A stretch of 64,000 nucleotides of DNA, from NCBI GenBank assembly GCA_937889545.1, contig CALAOT010000006.1, positions 1 through 64,000 of the forward strand, in the 5' to 3' direction. Positions 16,024 through 25,292 of this stretch are shown here, in pieces; within the stretch, counting starts at the first letter, position 1; each line of letters begins with the position of its first letter. The notes under the pieces are model-generated. The model made no database searches. It saw only the letters and a list, made by a program, of their open reading frames with translations, and was not told the origin of the DNA. Made by a program: the position numbers and the translations under genes. The DNA is from an uncultured Opitutaceae bacterium. Its GTDB lineage: Bacteria; Verrucomicrobiota; Verrucomicrobiia; Opitutales; Opitutaceae.

Positions 16024-18117
16024 TCACTTCTCGGCGTGGCCATTGCGCCTCGCCTTGGCCTCGGCGAGGATGTTCTGGACCTGGTCGGCGGGCACCTCCT
16101 CGTAATGGTCGAAGTTCTCCGAATGGCGGCCCCGTCCGCTCGTCAACGACCGGACGATCGTGCTGTAATGGTAGAGTTGCTTGTAGGGCACCGTGGCGCG
16201 GATCACCTGGAAATGTCCGTCCGAGTCGACCCCGAGGATGCGCCCGCGGCGCGAGGCGAGGTCGCCCAGCACGGCGCCGACGTAATCCCCGGGCACGGTG
16301 ATGGAGACGGTGTAGATCGGCTCAAGGAGGCACGGGGAGGCGTTGGTGAAGGACTCCTTGAACGCATGGTAGCCGGCGACCTGGAATGCGATGTCCTTGG
16401 AATCCACGGGGTGCATCTTGCCGCCGTAGAAGTCGACCTGCACATCGACGATCCGGTAGCCTGCGAAGACGCCCTCGTTGGCCACCGCGCGCACGCCCTT
16501 CTCGACGGAGGGGACGAACACGCGGTCGACGTCGTTGCCGACCAGCGACTCGGCGAAGACGACGCCGCTGTCGCGCGCGCCGGGGGAGATCCGCATCCAC
16601 ACCTCCGCGAACTGGCCGGCGCCTCCGGTCTGCTTCTTGTGGCGGTAGCGCGACTCGGCCCGCCCGCGGATCGTCTCCCGGTAGGGCACGCGGGGCTCCT
16701 CCGTCTCCAAGCCGACCCCGAACCTGCGGGCCAGCCGCTCAATGATCACCTGCAGGTGGATCTCTCCCTGGCCGGAGATGATCGTCTGGTGCACCTCGTC
16801 GTCCACCCGGTAGCGGAAGGTGGGATCCTCCTGCTGGAGCATCGCCAGGCCGACCGCGAGCTTGTCCTCGTCGCCCTTGGAGCGCAGCCGGAGGGCGACG
16901 TGGATGTTCGGATGGGGATATTCCACCTTCGGCAGCTCCACGATGAAGCGCGGGCTGCTCAGGGTGTCGCCCGTGCGGGTGTCGCGCAGCTTGACGACGG
17001 CGCCGAGATCGCCCGCGCCGAGACTGGGCACCAGGACCCGCTCGCGGCCATTCAGGACGAAGAGCTGGCCCAGGCGCTCGGTCATCTGCCGGGCCCGGTT
17101 GAACAGCTCGTCCCCGCTGCGGACCTTTCCGGAGTAGATCCGGAAAAGGGACAGCTCCCCCACGCCGGGCTCGTTCATCGTCTTGAAGATGTAGACGACG
17201 GGATCGGGCTGCGAGAGCGCCACCGTGCGGGGAAGCCCGCTCGCGTCGGTGGCGGGCACCTCGGCCCTGTCCTGCGGCGACGAGCCGTATTTCGCGATGA
17301 AGTCCATCAGGCGCGCCACGCCGACATTGCGCTCCGCGGAGACCGCGAAGAGCGGGATGAACACCTGGTTCTGGACCGCCTTGTGGAGCCCGGCCCGCAG
17401 GTCGTCCTCGCCGAGGACGCCCTGGGCGAAGAATTTCTCCATCAGGGCGTCGTCGGATTCGGCGACGTATTCCATCAGCTGCCGGTGGAGCTCGTGCACG
17501 CGCTCGGCCAGCTCGCCGTCGGCGGTCTCCTCCTTGTACTGGCCGTTTCCGCCGGGCTTGTAGGTGACGACCTCGTTGCGCAGGACGTCCAGGACCCGGC
17601 TGAAGCCCGGGCCGGCGTCGAGCGGGATTGTCATGGGGAAGACGGTCCTGCCGAAGTGCTCGCGGGCCCCGGCCAGGACGGCATCGAAATCGGTGTTGGG
17701 CTTGTCCAGAGCATTCACCGCCAGGATCTTGGGCAGGCCGTAATGCGTCGCATAGTCCATTACGGCGTCGGTGCCCACCCCCAGGCCGTGGGCGGCGTTG
17801 ATGACCGCCAGCGCGAAGTCCCCGACGCGCAGGGCGCTGATCCCCTCGCTCAGGAAGTCCGCGTATCCGGGCGTGTCGATGATGTTGAACTTCTTCCCGA
17901 GCCACTCGGTGTGCAGGAGCGAGGCGTGGACCGAGATCTGGTGCTGGTGCTCGCTCGCGTGGTAGTCGGAGGCCGTCGTGCCCGCCGCGATGTTGCCCAT
18001 GCGGCCTAGCCGGCCGCTGCACACAAGCATCGCCTCGCAGAGCATCGTCTTGCCTGCAGAGGCGTGGCCGACGACGGCGAAATTCCGCAACTCGGAGGGG
18101 TTGTAATTATCCTTCAT
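16024..18117 (-). CDS. EF-G-like translation GTPase paralogue
   Basis: A 697-residue protein with the whole EF-G domain order: GTPase (1-280), domain II, III, IV and V, ending SDGHFQVIRATVP...LTSGRG. The P-loop is GHASAGKT and G3 is DTPGYAD. The G4 motif, normally NKxD, reads NALD in AVNALDKPN, so the lysine contacting the guanine ring is alanine. It is closest to the EF-G-like family found beside true FusA in several phyla, whose role is uncertain (ribosome recycling, stress or tetracycline-like protection have been proposed for relatives). ATG 18117 is preceded by no gene in frame. No other ribosomal genes adjoin it. Confidence 0.88.
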   Translation of the reverse strand: MKDNYNPSELRNFAVVGHASAGKTMLCEAMLVCSGRLGRMGNIAAGTTASDYHASEHQHQISVHASLLHTEWLGKKFNIIDTPGYADFLSEGISALRVGDFALAVINAAHGLGVGTDAVMDYATHYGLPKILAVNALDKPNTDFDAVLAGAREHFGRTVFPMTIPLDAGPGFSRVLDVLRNEVVTYKPGGNGQYKEETADGELAERVHELHRQLMEYVAESDDALMEKFFAQGVLGEDDLRAGLHKAVQNQVFIPLFAVSAERNVGVARLMDFIAKYGSSPQDRAEVPATDASGLPRTVALSQPDPVVYIFKTMNEPGVGELSLFRIYSGKVRSGDELFNRARQMTERLGQLFVLNGRERVLVPSLGAGDLGAVVKLRDTRTGDTLSSPRFIVELPKVEYPHPNIHVALRLRSKGDEDKLAVGLAMLQQEDPTFRYRVDDEVHQTIISGQGEIHLQVIIERLARRFGVGLETEEPRVPYRETIRGRAESRYRHKKQTGGAGQFAEVWMRISPGARDSGVVFAESLVGNDVDRVFVPSVEKGVRAVANEGVFAGYRIVDVQVDFYGGKMHPVDSKDIAFQVAGYHAFKESFTNASPCLLEPIYTVSITVPGDYVGAVLGDLASRRGRILGVDSDGHFQVIRATVPYKQLYHYSTIVRSLTSGRGRHSENFDHYEEVPADQVQNILAEAKARRNGHAEK

Positions 18118-18335
18118 AAGGGGGTGGGGGTGCCGGGCGCTTCGGCCCGGCCGGCATTGTGACCGAAAGGAACCTTGGAGGCGATGCCCGACTCGGCTGC
18201 CAGCTTCGTCTTCATCTCTGGATTGAGAAAGTCCATGCGCTGCGCGAACCGGGCAAGCTGTTTTTTGCACGCGCCGCCGGCCGTTTGCGGCCGCGGCCGC
18301 CACTCCAGCCGGGCGCCGCCGGCGAACCCTCTCCG

Positions 18336-19250
18336 CTATTGCGCCCGCGTGACCGTCGCGGCCCAGTCGCCGCCCGCGCTCAGGCCGTATGTCTGGGAAA
18401 AGTTGCCCATGTTGAGGGCGAAGGCGACGTTGAGCAGGCTGTTGAGGTAGAGCAGCGGGGCGCCCTCCGGCACGTCCCCGAAGGTCCGCACATAGGGCAT
18501 CGTGCCGCGGTACACCTCCCGGTTCTCGTGCCTGATGACCACCAGGAACTTCTGGCCGTACTCGGGCTTCATTCCGGCGAACAGCCCGTCGGGAATGTTG
18601 GTCCAGACGTTGCCAAAGTGGAAGTCGATGAGGGGGATGGCCCCGGTCACCCCGGCGGCGTCGCCGGCCGCATGCTGGTACGGAAGGCTGACGACCCTGG
18701 GCTCCAGCAGGGGGCCCACCTGCTCGAAGCTGATCATCCCCGAGGCCAGCCGCGCGCCCGTGTAGACGTAGACGTCGCGGCCGTGGAAGGTGTAGCTCTT
18801 TTCCGAGCCGGGCCGGCGGTTGGTAGTCTCGTCGATGCGCCGGACCGCCCCGATGCCCAGGTCCTCCGCCACGAGGGTCCATGTCCCGTTGTCCGGGCCG
18901 ACGAAATACTGGCCGGTCTTGGTCCTGAGCACGACGGAGGCCCGGGCCGTTCCCACCCCGGGATCGACCACCGAGACGAACACAGTGCCGGCCGGCCAGT
19001 ACGGGGCGGCCTGCTTGAGCCGGTAGGCGGCCTCCCAGACGTTGTACGGCGTGTTCTCGTGGGTCAGGTCGAAGATGCGCAGCCGCGGGGCGATGCCGAA
19101 CGCGACGCCCTTCATGGCGGCCACCGCGCCGTCCTTGGTCCCGAAGTCGGTCTGGAGCACGAGGGCGTTGGCGGGGCTGTCGTCGGCGGCCAGCCCGGCG
19201 GCGGTGAGGCAGGACAGAAGCGCGAGGAGGCGCGCGGGGAACAGCTTCAT
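18336..19250 (-). CDS. Exported SAM hydrolase-like protein (DUF62 / SAM hydroxide adenosyltransferase)
   Basis: A 304-residue protein of the family that includes fluorinase, chlorinase and the S-adenosylmethionine hydroxide adenosyltransferases. Conserved parts are LQTDFGTKDGAVAAMKGV, FDLTHENTPYNVWEAA, VVDPGVGTARASV (the Asp and Arg of the water-activating triad, seven residues apart) and TFHGRDVY (the His). The complete Asp-Arg-His triad indicates the hydrolase, splitting SAM to adenosine and methionine, rather than a halogenase. Unexpectedly it begins with a signal peptide (FPARLLALLSCLTAAGLA), placing it outside the cytoplasm. It is 218 bp downstream of the EF-G-like start, on the same strand. 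Confidence 0.87.
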   Translation of the reverse strand: MKLFPARLLALLSCLTAAGLAADDSPANALVLQTDFGTKDGAVAAMKGVAFGIAPRLRIFDLTHENTPYNVWEAAYRLKQAAPYWPAGTVFVSVVDPGVGTARASVVLRTKTGQYFVGPDNGTWTLVAEDLGIGAVRRIDETTNRRPGSEKSYTFHGRDVYVYTGARLASGMISFEQVGPLLEPRVVSLPYQHAAGDAAGVTGAIPLIDFHFGNVWTNIPDGLFAGMKPEYGQKFLVVIRHENREVYRGTMPYVRTFGDVPEGAPLLYLNSLLNVAFALNMGNFSQTYGLSAGGDWAATVTRAQ

Positions 19251-19364
19251 GGGCTGGAGGAATGCGGAAACGCTCTCCTGCTCAAGCCAATATCGCCGCC
19301 GGCGCACGGGCCCTCCCCGAGAAATGCGTCGCAACGCCAATTCGGCGATGATAGCACGGCCGCC

Positions 19365-19853
19365 ATGACCAGCGACGTTTCCATCCACGACCGCCTCGTG
19401 AGCTACCTGACGGAGGCCGGGGTCAGCTTCCGCCAGCTCCACCATGAGCCGACGCCGACGTCCGCGGACGCGGCGCGCGTCCGGGGCGAGCCGATCGGCA
19501 GCGGGGCCAAGGCCCTGCTGCTCAAGGCGGACGACCAGTTCCGGGTGTTCGTGCTGCCGGGGGACCGGCGGCTGGACTCTGCCTCCGTGAAGAGGCAGCT
19601 CGGCGTGGACCGGCTGCGCTTCGCCTCGAAGGAGGAACTCCTGGCCCAGACGGGCCTGATCCCGGGCGCCATGCCCCCCTTCGGGCGGCCCATCCTGCCG
19701 TTTGAGCTGACGGCGGACGTGTCGGTCGGCGAGGCCTACCCCACGGTGGCCTTCAACGCCGGCAGCGTCACCGATTCGATCATCATGTCCGCGGCCGACT
19801 GGGATCGCGTGGCGAAGCCTGTACGGCTCCGGATAACCGAGGCCGAAGGCTGA
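19365..19853 (+). CDS. YbaK/ProX-type aminoacyl-tRNA deacylase
   Basis: A 162-residue single YbaK domain: HDRLVSYLTEAGVSFRQLHH at the start, then KALLLKADDQFRVFVLPGDRRLD with the conserved lysine, and FNAGSVTDSIIMSAADW at the end. These enzymes hydrolyse mischarged tRNAs (such as Ala- or Cys-tRNA-Pro) in trans. The ATG at 19365 gives the family N-terminus. It is divergent from the SAM hydrolase-like gene with 114 bp between them. Confidence 0.85.
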   Translation: MTSDVSIHDRLVSYLTEAGVSFRQLHHEPTPTSADAARVRGEPIGSGAKALLLKADDQFRVFVLPGDRRLDSASVKRQLGVDRLRFASKEELLAQTGLIPGAMPPFGRPILPFELTADVSVGEAYPTVAFNAGSVTDSIIMSAADWDRVAKPVRLRITEAEG

Positions 19854-20179
19854 GCAGGCAGTTTGCCCCTTTAGGCAGGCCGCCGTGTCAGATCGGCATT
19901 TCCGCGGCCTTTGAACTTGCGAGCGAAAAGTCCAATGCCCTTTGCCCAAGAGGAGCGGCGCAACCCGGGCCCCGCAGGGACCTGCGCGCGGATTCCCCGT
20001 TGACTCACGGAATATGGGCTCTCACGTTCTGCGTGCGCGCCGTCCCGGAGATCGAACGGTCGATGTCCGCACCCCTCGAGACACAGCGCCCACACCATCA
20101 TCCCGGTCCCCTCGGAAAAGTATTGTGGTTCCCTGCTCTGCAGGAGCGCGAGCCGCAGCCGCCCAATCCCGAACACCCC
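19854..20179. other. Intergenic region, 326 bp, upstream of the sigma factor gene
   Basis: No credible gene. A TTGACT at about 19999 lies 5' of the sigma-factor gene, but no good -10 is spaced from it. GGAAAAGTATTGTGGTTCC at about 20114 could be an ECF-type or other promoter; this is a guess. Confidence 0.3.
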
Positions 20180-20737
20180 ATGAGCGAGATCACGCGAATG
20201 CTGCAAGAAGGCGGGCTCGCGGATGCCCGCGCCTCCGAGGAGCTGCTGCCGCTGCTCTACAATGAATTGCGCCGGCATGCGGCGGTCAGGATGGCGGGGG
20301 AGGCCCCGGGCCAGACGCTGCAGCCGACGGCCCTTGTGCACGAGGCGTGGCTGCGGATGTCCGGCCAGGACGGCCGGGTGTGGCAGAACCGGGCGCATTT
20401 TTTCGGGGCGGCCTCCACGGCGATGCGGCGCATCCTGATCGAGAGGGCGCGACACAAGGCCACGCTCAAGCGCGGAGGAAACCCGCTCAGGCTCGACATC
20501 GAGAAGCTGGACCCCTGCGCCGCGTCGCCGGATGAGAAGGCGATCCTGATAGACGAGGCCCTGGGGCGCCTGGAGGAGCACGACCCGGAGAAGGCCCGCG
20601 TCGTCGTCATGAAATTCTTCGAGGGGCTCACCAACAGGGAGGTCGCGGAATCCCTGAACGTCACCGAGCGCACCGTCGAGCGCCACTGGGCCTACGCGAA
20701 GGTCTGGCTGTATCAGAGCATCCGGGCCCGCGAATGA
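20180..20737 (+). CDS. ECF-type RNA polymerase sigma factor
   Basis: A 185-residue sigma factor of the subfamily common in Planctomycetota, Acidobacteriota and Verrucomicrobiota next to protein kinases. Region 2 has LQPTALVHEAWLRM and WQNRAHFFGAASTAMRRIL; region 4 is a helix-turn-helix, GLTNREVAESLNVTERTVER. No anti-sigma factor gene follows. Instead a membrane Ser/Thr kinase begins 47 bp downstream, so activation by phosphorylation is plausible. ATG 20180 starts at the family position (MSEITRMLQEGG); the open frame to 20000 adds unconserved residues. Confidence 0.9.
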   Translation: MSEITRMLQEGGLADARASEELLPLLYNELRRHAAVRMAGEAPGQTLQPTALVHEAWLRMSGQDGRVWQNRAHFFGAASTAMRRILIERARHKATLKRGGNPLRLDIEKLDPCAASPDEKAILIDEALGRLEEHDPEKARVVVMKFFEGLTNREVAESLNVTERTVERHWAYAKVWLYQSIRARE

Positions 20738-20784
20738 TTCGCCCCCGGGGCAATTGAACTGCCGCCTTCCGGGCAACCCGACTC

Positions 20785-22998
20785 ATGAACCCGACGAGGC
20801 ATGGCGAGGAGGAGCTTTTCGACGCGGCCCGGAGGCTGGCTGATCCCGGGGAGCGAAAGACGTTCCTCGACGGGGCCTGCGAGAGGGATTCCGGCCTCCG
20901 CGAGAGGGTGGACGAACTCCTGGCCGCGGAGGCCGAGGCGGAACAGTTCTTCACCGAGGGCAGCGTGGCCATGAGCCTTCCCAGGTCCGCGGCGCCCGCC
21001 TCATGGAGCGCATCCACGGCTTCCGGGGCCGCCTCCCGGGAACTGTCGGAGGAGGAGTCCGTCGGCACCCGGATCGGGCGCTACAAGCTGGTTCAGAAGA
21101 TCGGGGAGGGCGGCTGCGGCGTTGTCTACATGGCCGAGCAGGAGGAGCCGGTCCGCCGCCGGGTCGCACTCAAGATCATCAAGCTCGGCATGGAGACGAG
21201 CAGCGTGATCGCCCGCTTCGAGGCCGAACGCCAGGCGCTGGCGATGATGGACCATCCCAACATCGCCCGCGTGTTCGATGCCGGCGCGACCGACCGCGGA
21301 TCGCCCTATTTCGTGATGGAGCTGGTCCGGGGGGTGCGGATCACGAAGTACTGCGACAAGAACCGCCTGAGCATCCGGCAGCGGCTGGATCTCTTCGTGC
21401 AGGTCTGCCACGCGATCCAGCATGCGCACCAAAAGGGGATCATCCACCGCGACATCAAGCCCTCCAACATCATAATCGCCCTGCACGACGGAGTGCCGAT
21501 GCCCAAGGTCATCGATTTTGGCATCTCGAAGGCGACCGACACGCGGCTTTCCGACCGGCTTTCATTCACCGCCTATGCCCAGCTGATCGGGACCCCGGAC
21601 TACATGAGCCCCGAGCAGGCCGAGATGAGCGGCCTGGACATCGACACACGCAGCGACATCTACAGCCTGGGGGTGCTGCTCTACGAGCTGCTCACGGGCA
21701 GGACGCCATTCAACACAAAGGAGCTCCTCGGATCCTGCCTCGATGACTTCCGCAGGACGCTGAGGGAGCGGGCTCCGCCCCGGCCGTCCGACCGGCTTGC
21801 GATGCTGGAGCCCGCGGATGCGATTGTCGCGGCCGAATGCCGCCAGACGGAGCCGTCAAGGCTGGCCTCGCTGCTCCGCGACGACCTCGACTGGGTCGTG
21901 ATGAAGGCGCTGGAAAAGGACCACAGGCGCCGGTACGAGACGGCCAACGGCCTGGCGATGGACATCCAGCGGCACCTGAGCTGCGAGCCCGTCTCGGCGC
22001 ACCCGAAGACCGGGCTCTATCAGTTCAAGAAGCTGGTTCGAAGAAATCGGGTGGTGTTCGCAACCGGGGGCGCCGTGGCCGTTGCGCTGATCTTCGGCCT
22101 GGGCACTTCCACCTGGCTCTTCCTCAAGGAGAAGGACGCCCGCCAGCGGGCCGTGATCGCCGAGCAGCAGCAGGCGCACCTGCGCATGGAGGCCGAGTCA
22201 AGGGCAAGGATGTCGCAGGCCGCTCTTCTGGTCAGCCAGGGGAAATTTGACGATGCCGATCGACTGCTGGGCGAGATCCCCCTGACCCAGCCGACCGTGG
22301 AGGGCGCGGCGGTGCTTCGCTCCGTGGGGGAATGGCATGCCCTCCAGGGGCACTGGAAGCTGGCGGCAGACCGATTTTCCCGGCTCCTCCAGGTCGACCT
22401 TCTCGACGGCTGGGACGTGTACACGCTGGACTACCTCAGGCTCGGCCCGGCGTACGTCGAGATGGGCGACACCGTGGGCTACGAGCGCTTCCGCGAGGAC
22501 GCCGTTGCGCGCTTCGAGGGCGCCTCCTGTCCCGCCGCCGACCGCATCCTGAAGATCTGCCTTCTCTTGCCGGCGGACAAGCGCTTCCTGGGCTCGCTAA
22601 AGTCGATCGCGGCGGACACCGCGAAGTCGTTCGCCGAGTCCGATGCGGGCGGCGACGTCTTCAAGGCGGCCTGGGATTCCGTCTCGCTGGCCCTCTGGGA
22701 ATTCCGGCAGGGCAACTACGCCAAGGCGGCGGAGTGGTCGCAGCGGTGCCTTTCCTGCCCCGAGAAGAATGCCCCCCGGGCCGCCGCCGCCAGGGCGATC
22801 CTCGCCATGTCCTATTACAGGCAGGGTCGCACGGCAGAGGCCGGCCCCGAGCTCGTGGCCGGGGAGGGGATCGTCGAGGGCGCGCTGAAGGGCCGCATCG
22901 ATCTCGGCACGCCTGTCCAGGGCTTTTGGTTCGACCGGGCATTTGCCCAGATCCTGCTGCGCGAGTCGAAGGACCTGATCGACCCGCGCAGCCCCTGA
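20785..22998 (+). CDS. Membrane-bound Ser/Thr protein kinase (PknB-like)
   Basis: A 737-residue kinase. The N-terminal 55 residues form the small helical domain often seen before these kinases (FDAARRLADPGERKTFLDGAC). The kinase domain runs about 98-400 with GEGGCGVVY, catalytic Lys 130 in VALK, HRDIKPSN (Asp about 223) and DFG (about 244). One transmembrane helix follows (about 422-445), then an extracytoplasmic helical, TPR-like C-terminal region. It is paired with the ECF sigma gene 47 bp upstream. Such pairs are thought to link a periplasmic signal to transcription by phosphorylating the sigma factor; here that is inferred from context. Confidence 0.92.
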   Translation: MNPTRHGEEELFDAARRLADPGERKTFLDGACERDSGLRERVDELLAAEAEAEQFFTEGSVAMSLPRSAAPASWSASTASGAASRELSEEESVGTRIGRYKLVQKIGEGGCGVVYMAEQEEPVRRRVALKIIKLGMETSSVIARFEAERQALAMMDHPNIARVFDAGATDRGSPYFVMELVRGVRITKYCDKNRLSIRQRLDLFVQVCHAIQHAHQKGIIHRDIKPSNIIIALHDGVPMPKVIDFGISKATDTRLSDRLSFTAYAQLIGTPDYMSPEQAEMSGLDIDTRSDIYSLGVLLYELLTGRTPFNTKELLGSCLDDFRRTLRERAPPRPSDRLAMLEPADAIVAAECRQTEPSRLASLLRDDLDWVVMKALEKDHRRRYETANGLAMDIQRHLSCEPVSAHPKTGLYQFKKLVRRNRVVFATGGAVAVALIFGLGTSTWLFLKEKDARQRAVIAEQQQAHLRMEAESRARMSQAALLVSQGKFDDADRLLGEIPLTQPTVEGAAVLRSVGEWHALQGHWKLAADRFSRLLQVDLLDGWDVYTLDYLRLGPAYVEMGDTVGYERFREDAVARFEGASCPAADRILKICLLLPADKRFLGSLKSIAADTAKSFAESDAGGDVFKAAWDSVSLALWEFRQGNYAKAAEWSQRCLSCPEKNAPRAAAARAILAMSYYRQGRTAEAGPELVAGEGIVEGALKGRIDLGTPVQGFWFDRAFAQILLRESKDLIDPRSP

Positions 22999-23003
22999 CA
23001 ACG

Positions 23004-23050
23004 GCCCCCGGGGGCTGATTCCATGGCCGCCGACCCGCGGGTTCCGGCGG
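23004..23050 (+). terminator. Tandem hairpins after the kinase gene
   Basis: The 12-bp palindrome GCCCCCGGGGGC (23004-23015) can also pair with CAGCCCC at the end of the gene. A second hairpin, CCGCCG-ACCCGCGGGT-tc-CGGCGG (23027-23050), follows. No T-run. Likely a terminator separating the kinase from the arabinanase gene. Confidence 0.5.
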
Positions 23051-23197
23051 AATAGCAGGCCGTGCTTGTCGGGTTTGGCCCCCGGACGGCGCATGAATGG
23101 GAGCAGAACACAGCCAGCCGCGAGATTGGGCGCCGTTGCCCAGGCGCGGCAGCCGCCAGAGATTCCCGCCTGGGTCAATCCCCCCCCCGACCGAGCA

Positions 23198-25276
23198 ATG
23201 CCCCCAACTTTCACCATGGTCCCGCCCTGGAAAGCGTCCCCGCTTTTGGGAGGCCTCGCGGCTGCCGGCCTCCTCCTTATCGCATCCGCCTGTCCGGCCC
23301 CGGGGGCGGACTGGGCGCTTACGGGGTCCCTGGGTGCGCACGATCCCAGCATAATTGAGGAGGGAAGCACATGGTGGGTGTTCAGCACAGGCGCCGGGCT
23401 GCCTGTGAAACACTCGGCCGACGGGCTCAACTGGGTCCAGGGGGCGCCGCTCTTCGCCTCGGAGCTTCCCTGGTGGCGGACCTACGCGCCCACGATGGGC
23501 CTGCTCGATGTCTGGGCGCCGGACGTCCACAGGTTTGCGGGAAGGTATTGGTGCTATTACTGTGTCTCGGAGTTCGGCACCAACAACTCGGCCATCGGCC
23601 TGACGTCCTGCACGAGCATCGCCCTGGGGGACTGGCGCGACGACGGCCTGGTGATCAGCTCGGAAAACGGGGCCAACGCGTACAATGCCCTCGACCCGGA
23701 CCTGGCGATTGATGCCTCCGGCAATCCCTGGCTGGTGTTCGGCTCCTGGTTCGACGGCATCCATGTCGTGAAACTGGATCCAGCGACCATGAAGCCGGCG
23801 GGCACTATCTATTCCATCGCGGAAAGGGCGAACGGCATCGAGGCATCCAATATCCTCTACAACAACGGGTACTACTACCTGTTCGTGTCCATCGACAAAT
23901 GCTGCCTGGGCGTGGACAGCACCTACAAGATCGCCTATGGCCGGTCCACGAGCATCACGGGCCCGTATGGGGACAAGGGGAATGCCGCGATGCTGGACGC
24001 CGGGGGAACAGTCCTCGACTCGGGCGGACCCCGGTGGGTCGGGCCCGGAGGCCAAAGCGTCTATCATGACAATTCCGGGGGGTGGATCATCGCCTTCCAT
24101 GCCTACGATGCCCTGAACAACGGCGACCCGACGCTGATGATAAGCGACCTGTATTGGGATTCCGGCAACTGGCCCACGTTCACGGGCGCCGGCCCGCCTG
24201 CGTCGCCGGTGTTCACGACGCAGCCGATCCCCGCGACGGTGACCGGGGGCACCGTCGCCCTGGATGCCGTGGCGACCAACTCGCCAGCGTACCAATGGAT
24301 GCTCAACGGCGCGGCGGTTCCCGGTGCGACGGGCCCGATCCTCCTGATAGGCAATGCGGCCGCCGCCGCGGGGACCTACACGTGCGTCGCCACGAACTCC
24401 TCGGGATCGGCGACCAGCAGCGCCGCGACGATCGGGCTGACCAGCACGGCCGACATAGGCCGGCTGACCAACATATCCTGCCGGGCGGGGGTCGGGACGG
24501 GGGGGAACATCCTGATCGCCGGGTTTGTGGTGGGCGGGGCGGGGACGTCGGGCCAGGAGTCGCTCCTTGTCCGCGCGTCGGGCCCGGCGCTTGTCCCATT
24601 CGGCGTCGCCGGCACGCTCCCCGATCCTCAGCTGCAGGTCCTCTCGGGCTCCACCGTGCTGGCGACCGACAGCGGCTGGGCCGGGAACGCCCAGGTCGCG
24701 AGCGCCGCGGCCTCCGTGGGCGCATTCGCCTGGACCAGCCCCGCGAGCCACGACTCGGCGCTCCTGGAGACGCTTTCCCCGGGCGCCTACACCGCCCAGA
24801 TAGCCGGCCAGGTCGGCGACACCGGGGTCGCGCTCGCCGAGCTCTACGACGCAACGGCGGCGGGCACGTACACGCCGGCGACTCCCCGGCTCGTCAACAT
24901 CTCGACGCGCGCCCAGGTCGGGACCGGGGGCACGATCCTTATCGCCGGCTTTGTGATCGGGGGCTCCACGTCGAGGACGGTCCTCATCCGCGCCTCCGGC
25001 CCGGCTCTCGCCCCATTCGGGATCGCCGGGACGCTGCCCGATCCCCAGCTCAAGCTCTTCTCCGGCTCCGCCGTGATCGAGAGCGACAACGGCTGGGCCG
25101 GCAACCCGCAGATTTCGGCCACGGCCGCCTCGGTCGGCGCGTTCGCATGGAACAATCCGATGAGCGGCGACTCGGCGATCCTGGTCGCGCTGCCCCCCGG
25201 CGCCTACACGGCGCAGGTGTCCGGCGCCAGCGGCGACACGGGCGTCGCGCTCATCGAGGTCTACGAGGTCCCCTGA
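23198..25276 (+). CDS. Secreted GH43 arabinanase with Ig-like and tandem repeat domains
   Basis: A 692-residue protein. After a signal peptide comes a five-bladed GH43 domain (about 38-335) of the endo-1,5-alpha-L-arabinanase type: catalytic base in GAHDPS (Asp about 49), the pKa-tuning Asp in NALDPD (about 166) and the acid in GIEASN (about 215). An Ig-like domain follows (about 345-415), then two copies of a 130-residue beta domain (from RLTNIS at 24461 and RLVNIS at 24887). The second half probably binds sugar or the cell surface. The start is uncertain between 23198 and 23216. It is a longer paralogue of the arabinanase at 30984, with the same enzyme module. Confidence 0.88.
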   Translation: MPPTFTMVPPWKASPLLGGLAAAGLLLIASACPAPGADWALTGSLGAHDPSIIEEGSTWWVFSTGAGLPVKHSADGLNWVQGAPLFASELPWWRTYAPTMGLLDVWAPDVHRFAGRYWCYYCVSEFGTNNSAIGLTSCTSIALGDWRDDGLVISSENGANAYNALDPDLAIDASGNPWLVFGSWFDGIHVVKLDPATMKPAGTIYSIAERANGIEASNILYNNGYYYLFVSIDKCCLGVDSTYKIAYGRSTSITGPYGDKGNAAMLDAGGTVLDSGGPRWVGPGGQSVYHDNSGGWIIAFHAYDALNNGDPTLMISDLYWDSGNWPTFTGAGPPASPVFTTQPIPATVTGGTVALDAVATNSPAYQWMLNGAAVPGATGPILLIGNAAAAAGTYTCVATNSSGSATSSAATIGLTSTADIGRLTNISCRAGVGTGGNILIAGFVVGGAGTSGQESLLVRASGPALVPFGVAGTLPDPQLQVLSGSTVLATDSGWAGNAQVASAAASVGAFAWTSPASHDSALLETLSPGAYTAQIAGQVGDTGVALAELYDATAAGTYTPATPRLVNISTRAQVGTGGTILIAGFVIGGSTSRTVLIRASGPALAPFGIAGTLPDPQLKLFSGSAVIESDNGWAGNPQISATAASVGAFAWNNPMSGDSAILVALPPGAYTAQVSGASGDTGVALIEVYEVP
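24461..25273 (+). repeat. Tandem duplicated C-terminal domain in the GH43 protein
   Basis: Two in-frame copies 426 bp apart. Shared phrases include GTGG-x-ILIAGFV-x-GG, RASGPAL-x-PFG-x-AGTLPDPQL and SGWAGN/NGWAGN. This domain is frequent at the C-terminus of secreted Opitutaceae proteins; its function is unknown. Confidence 0.8.
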
Positions 25277-25292
25277 TCTGAGGAGCGATGCA

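Noticed and set aside
18336-19250. Fluorinase or chlorinase
   Set aside because: The Asp-Arg-His triad of the SAM hydrolases is complete; halogenases lack this combination.
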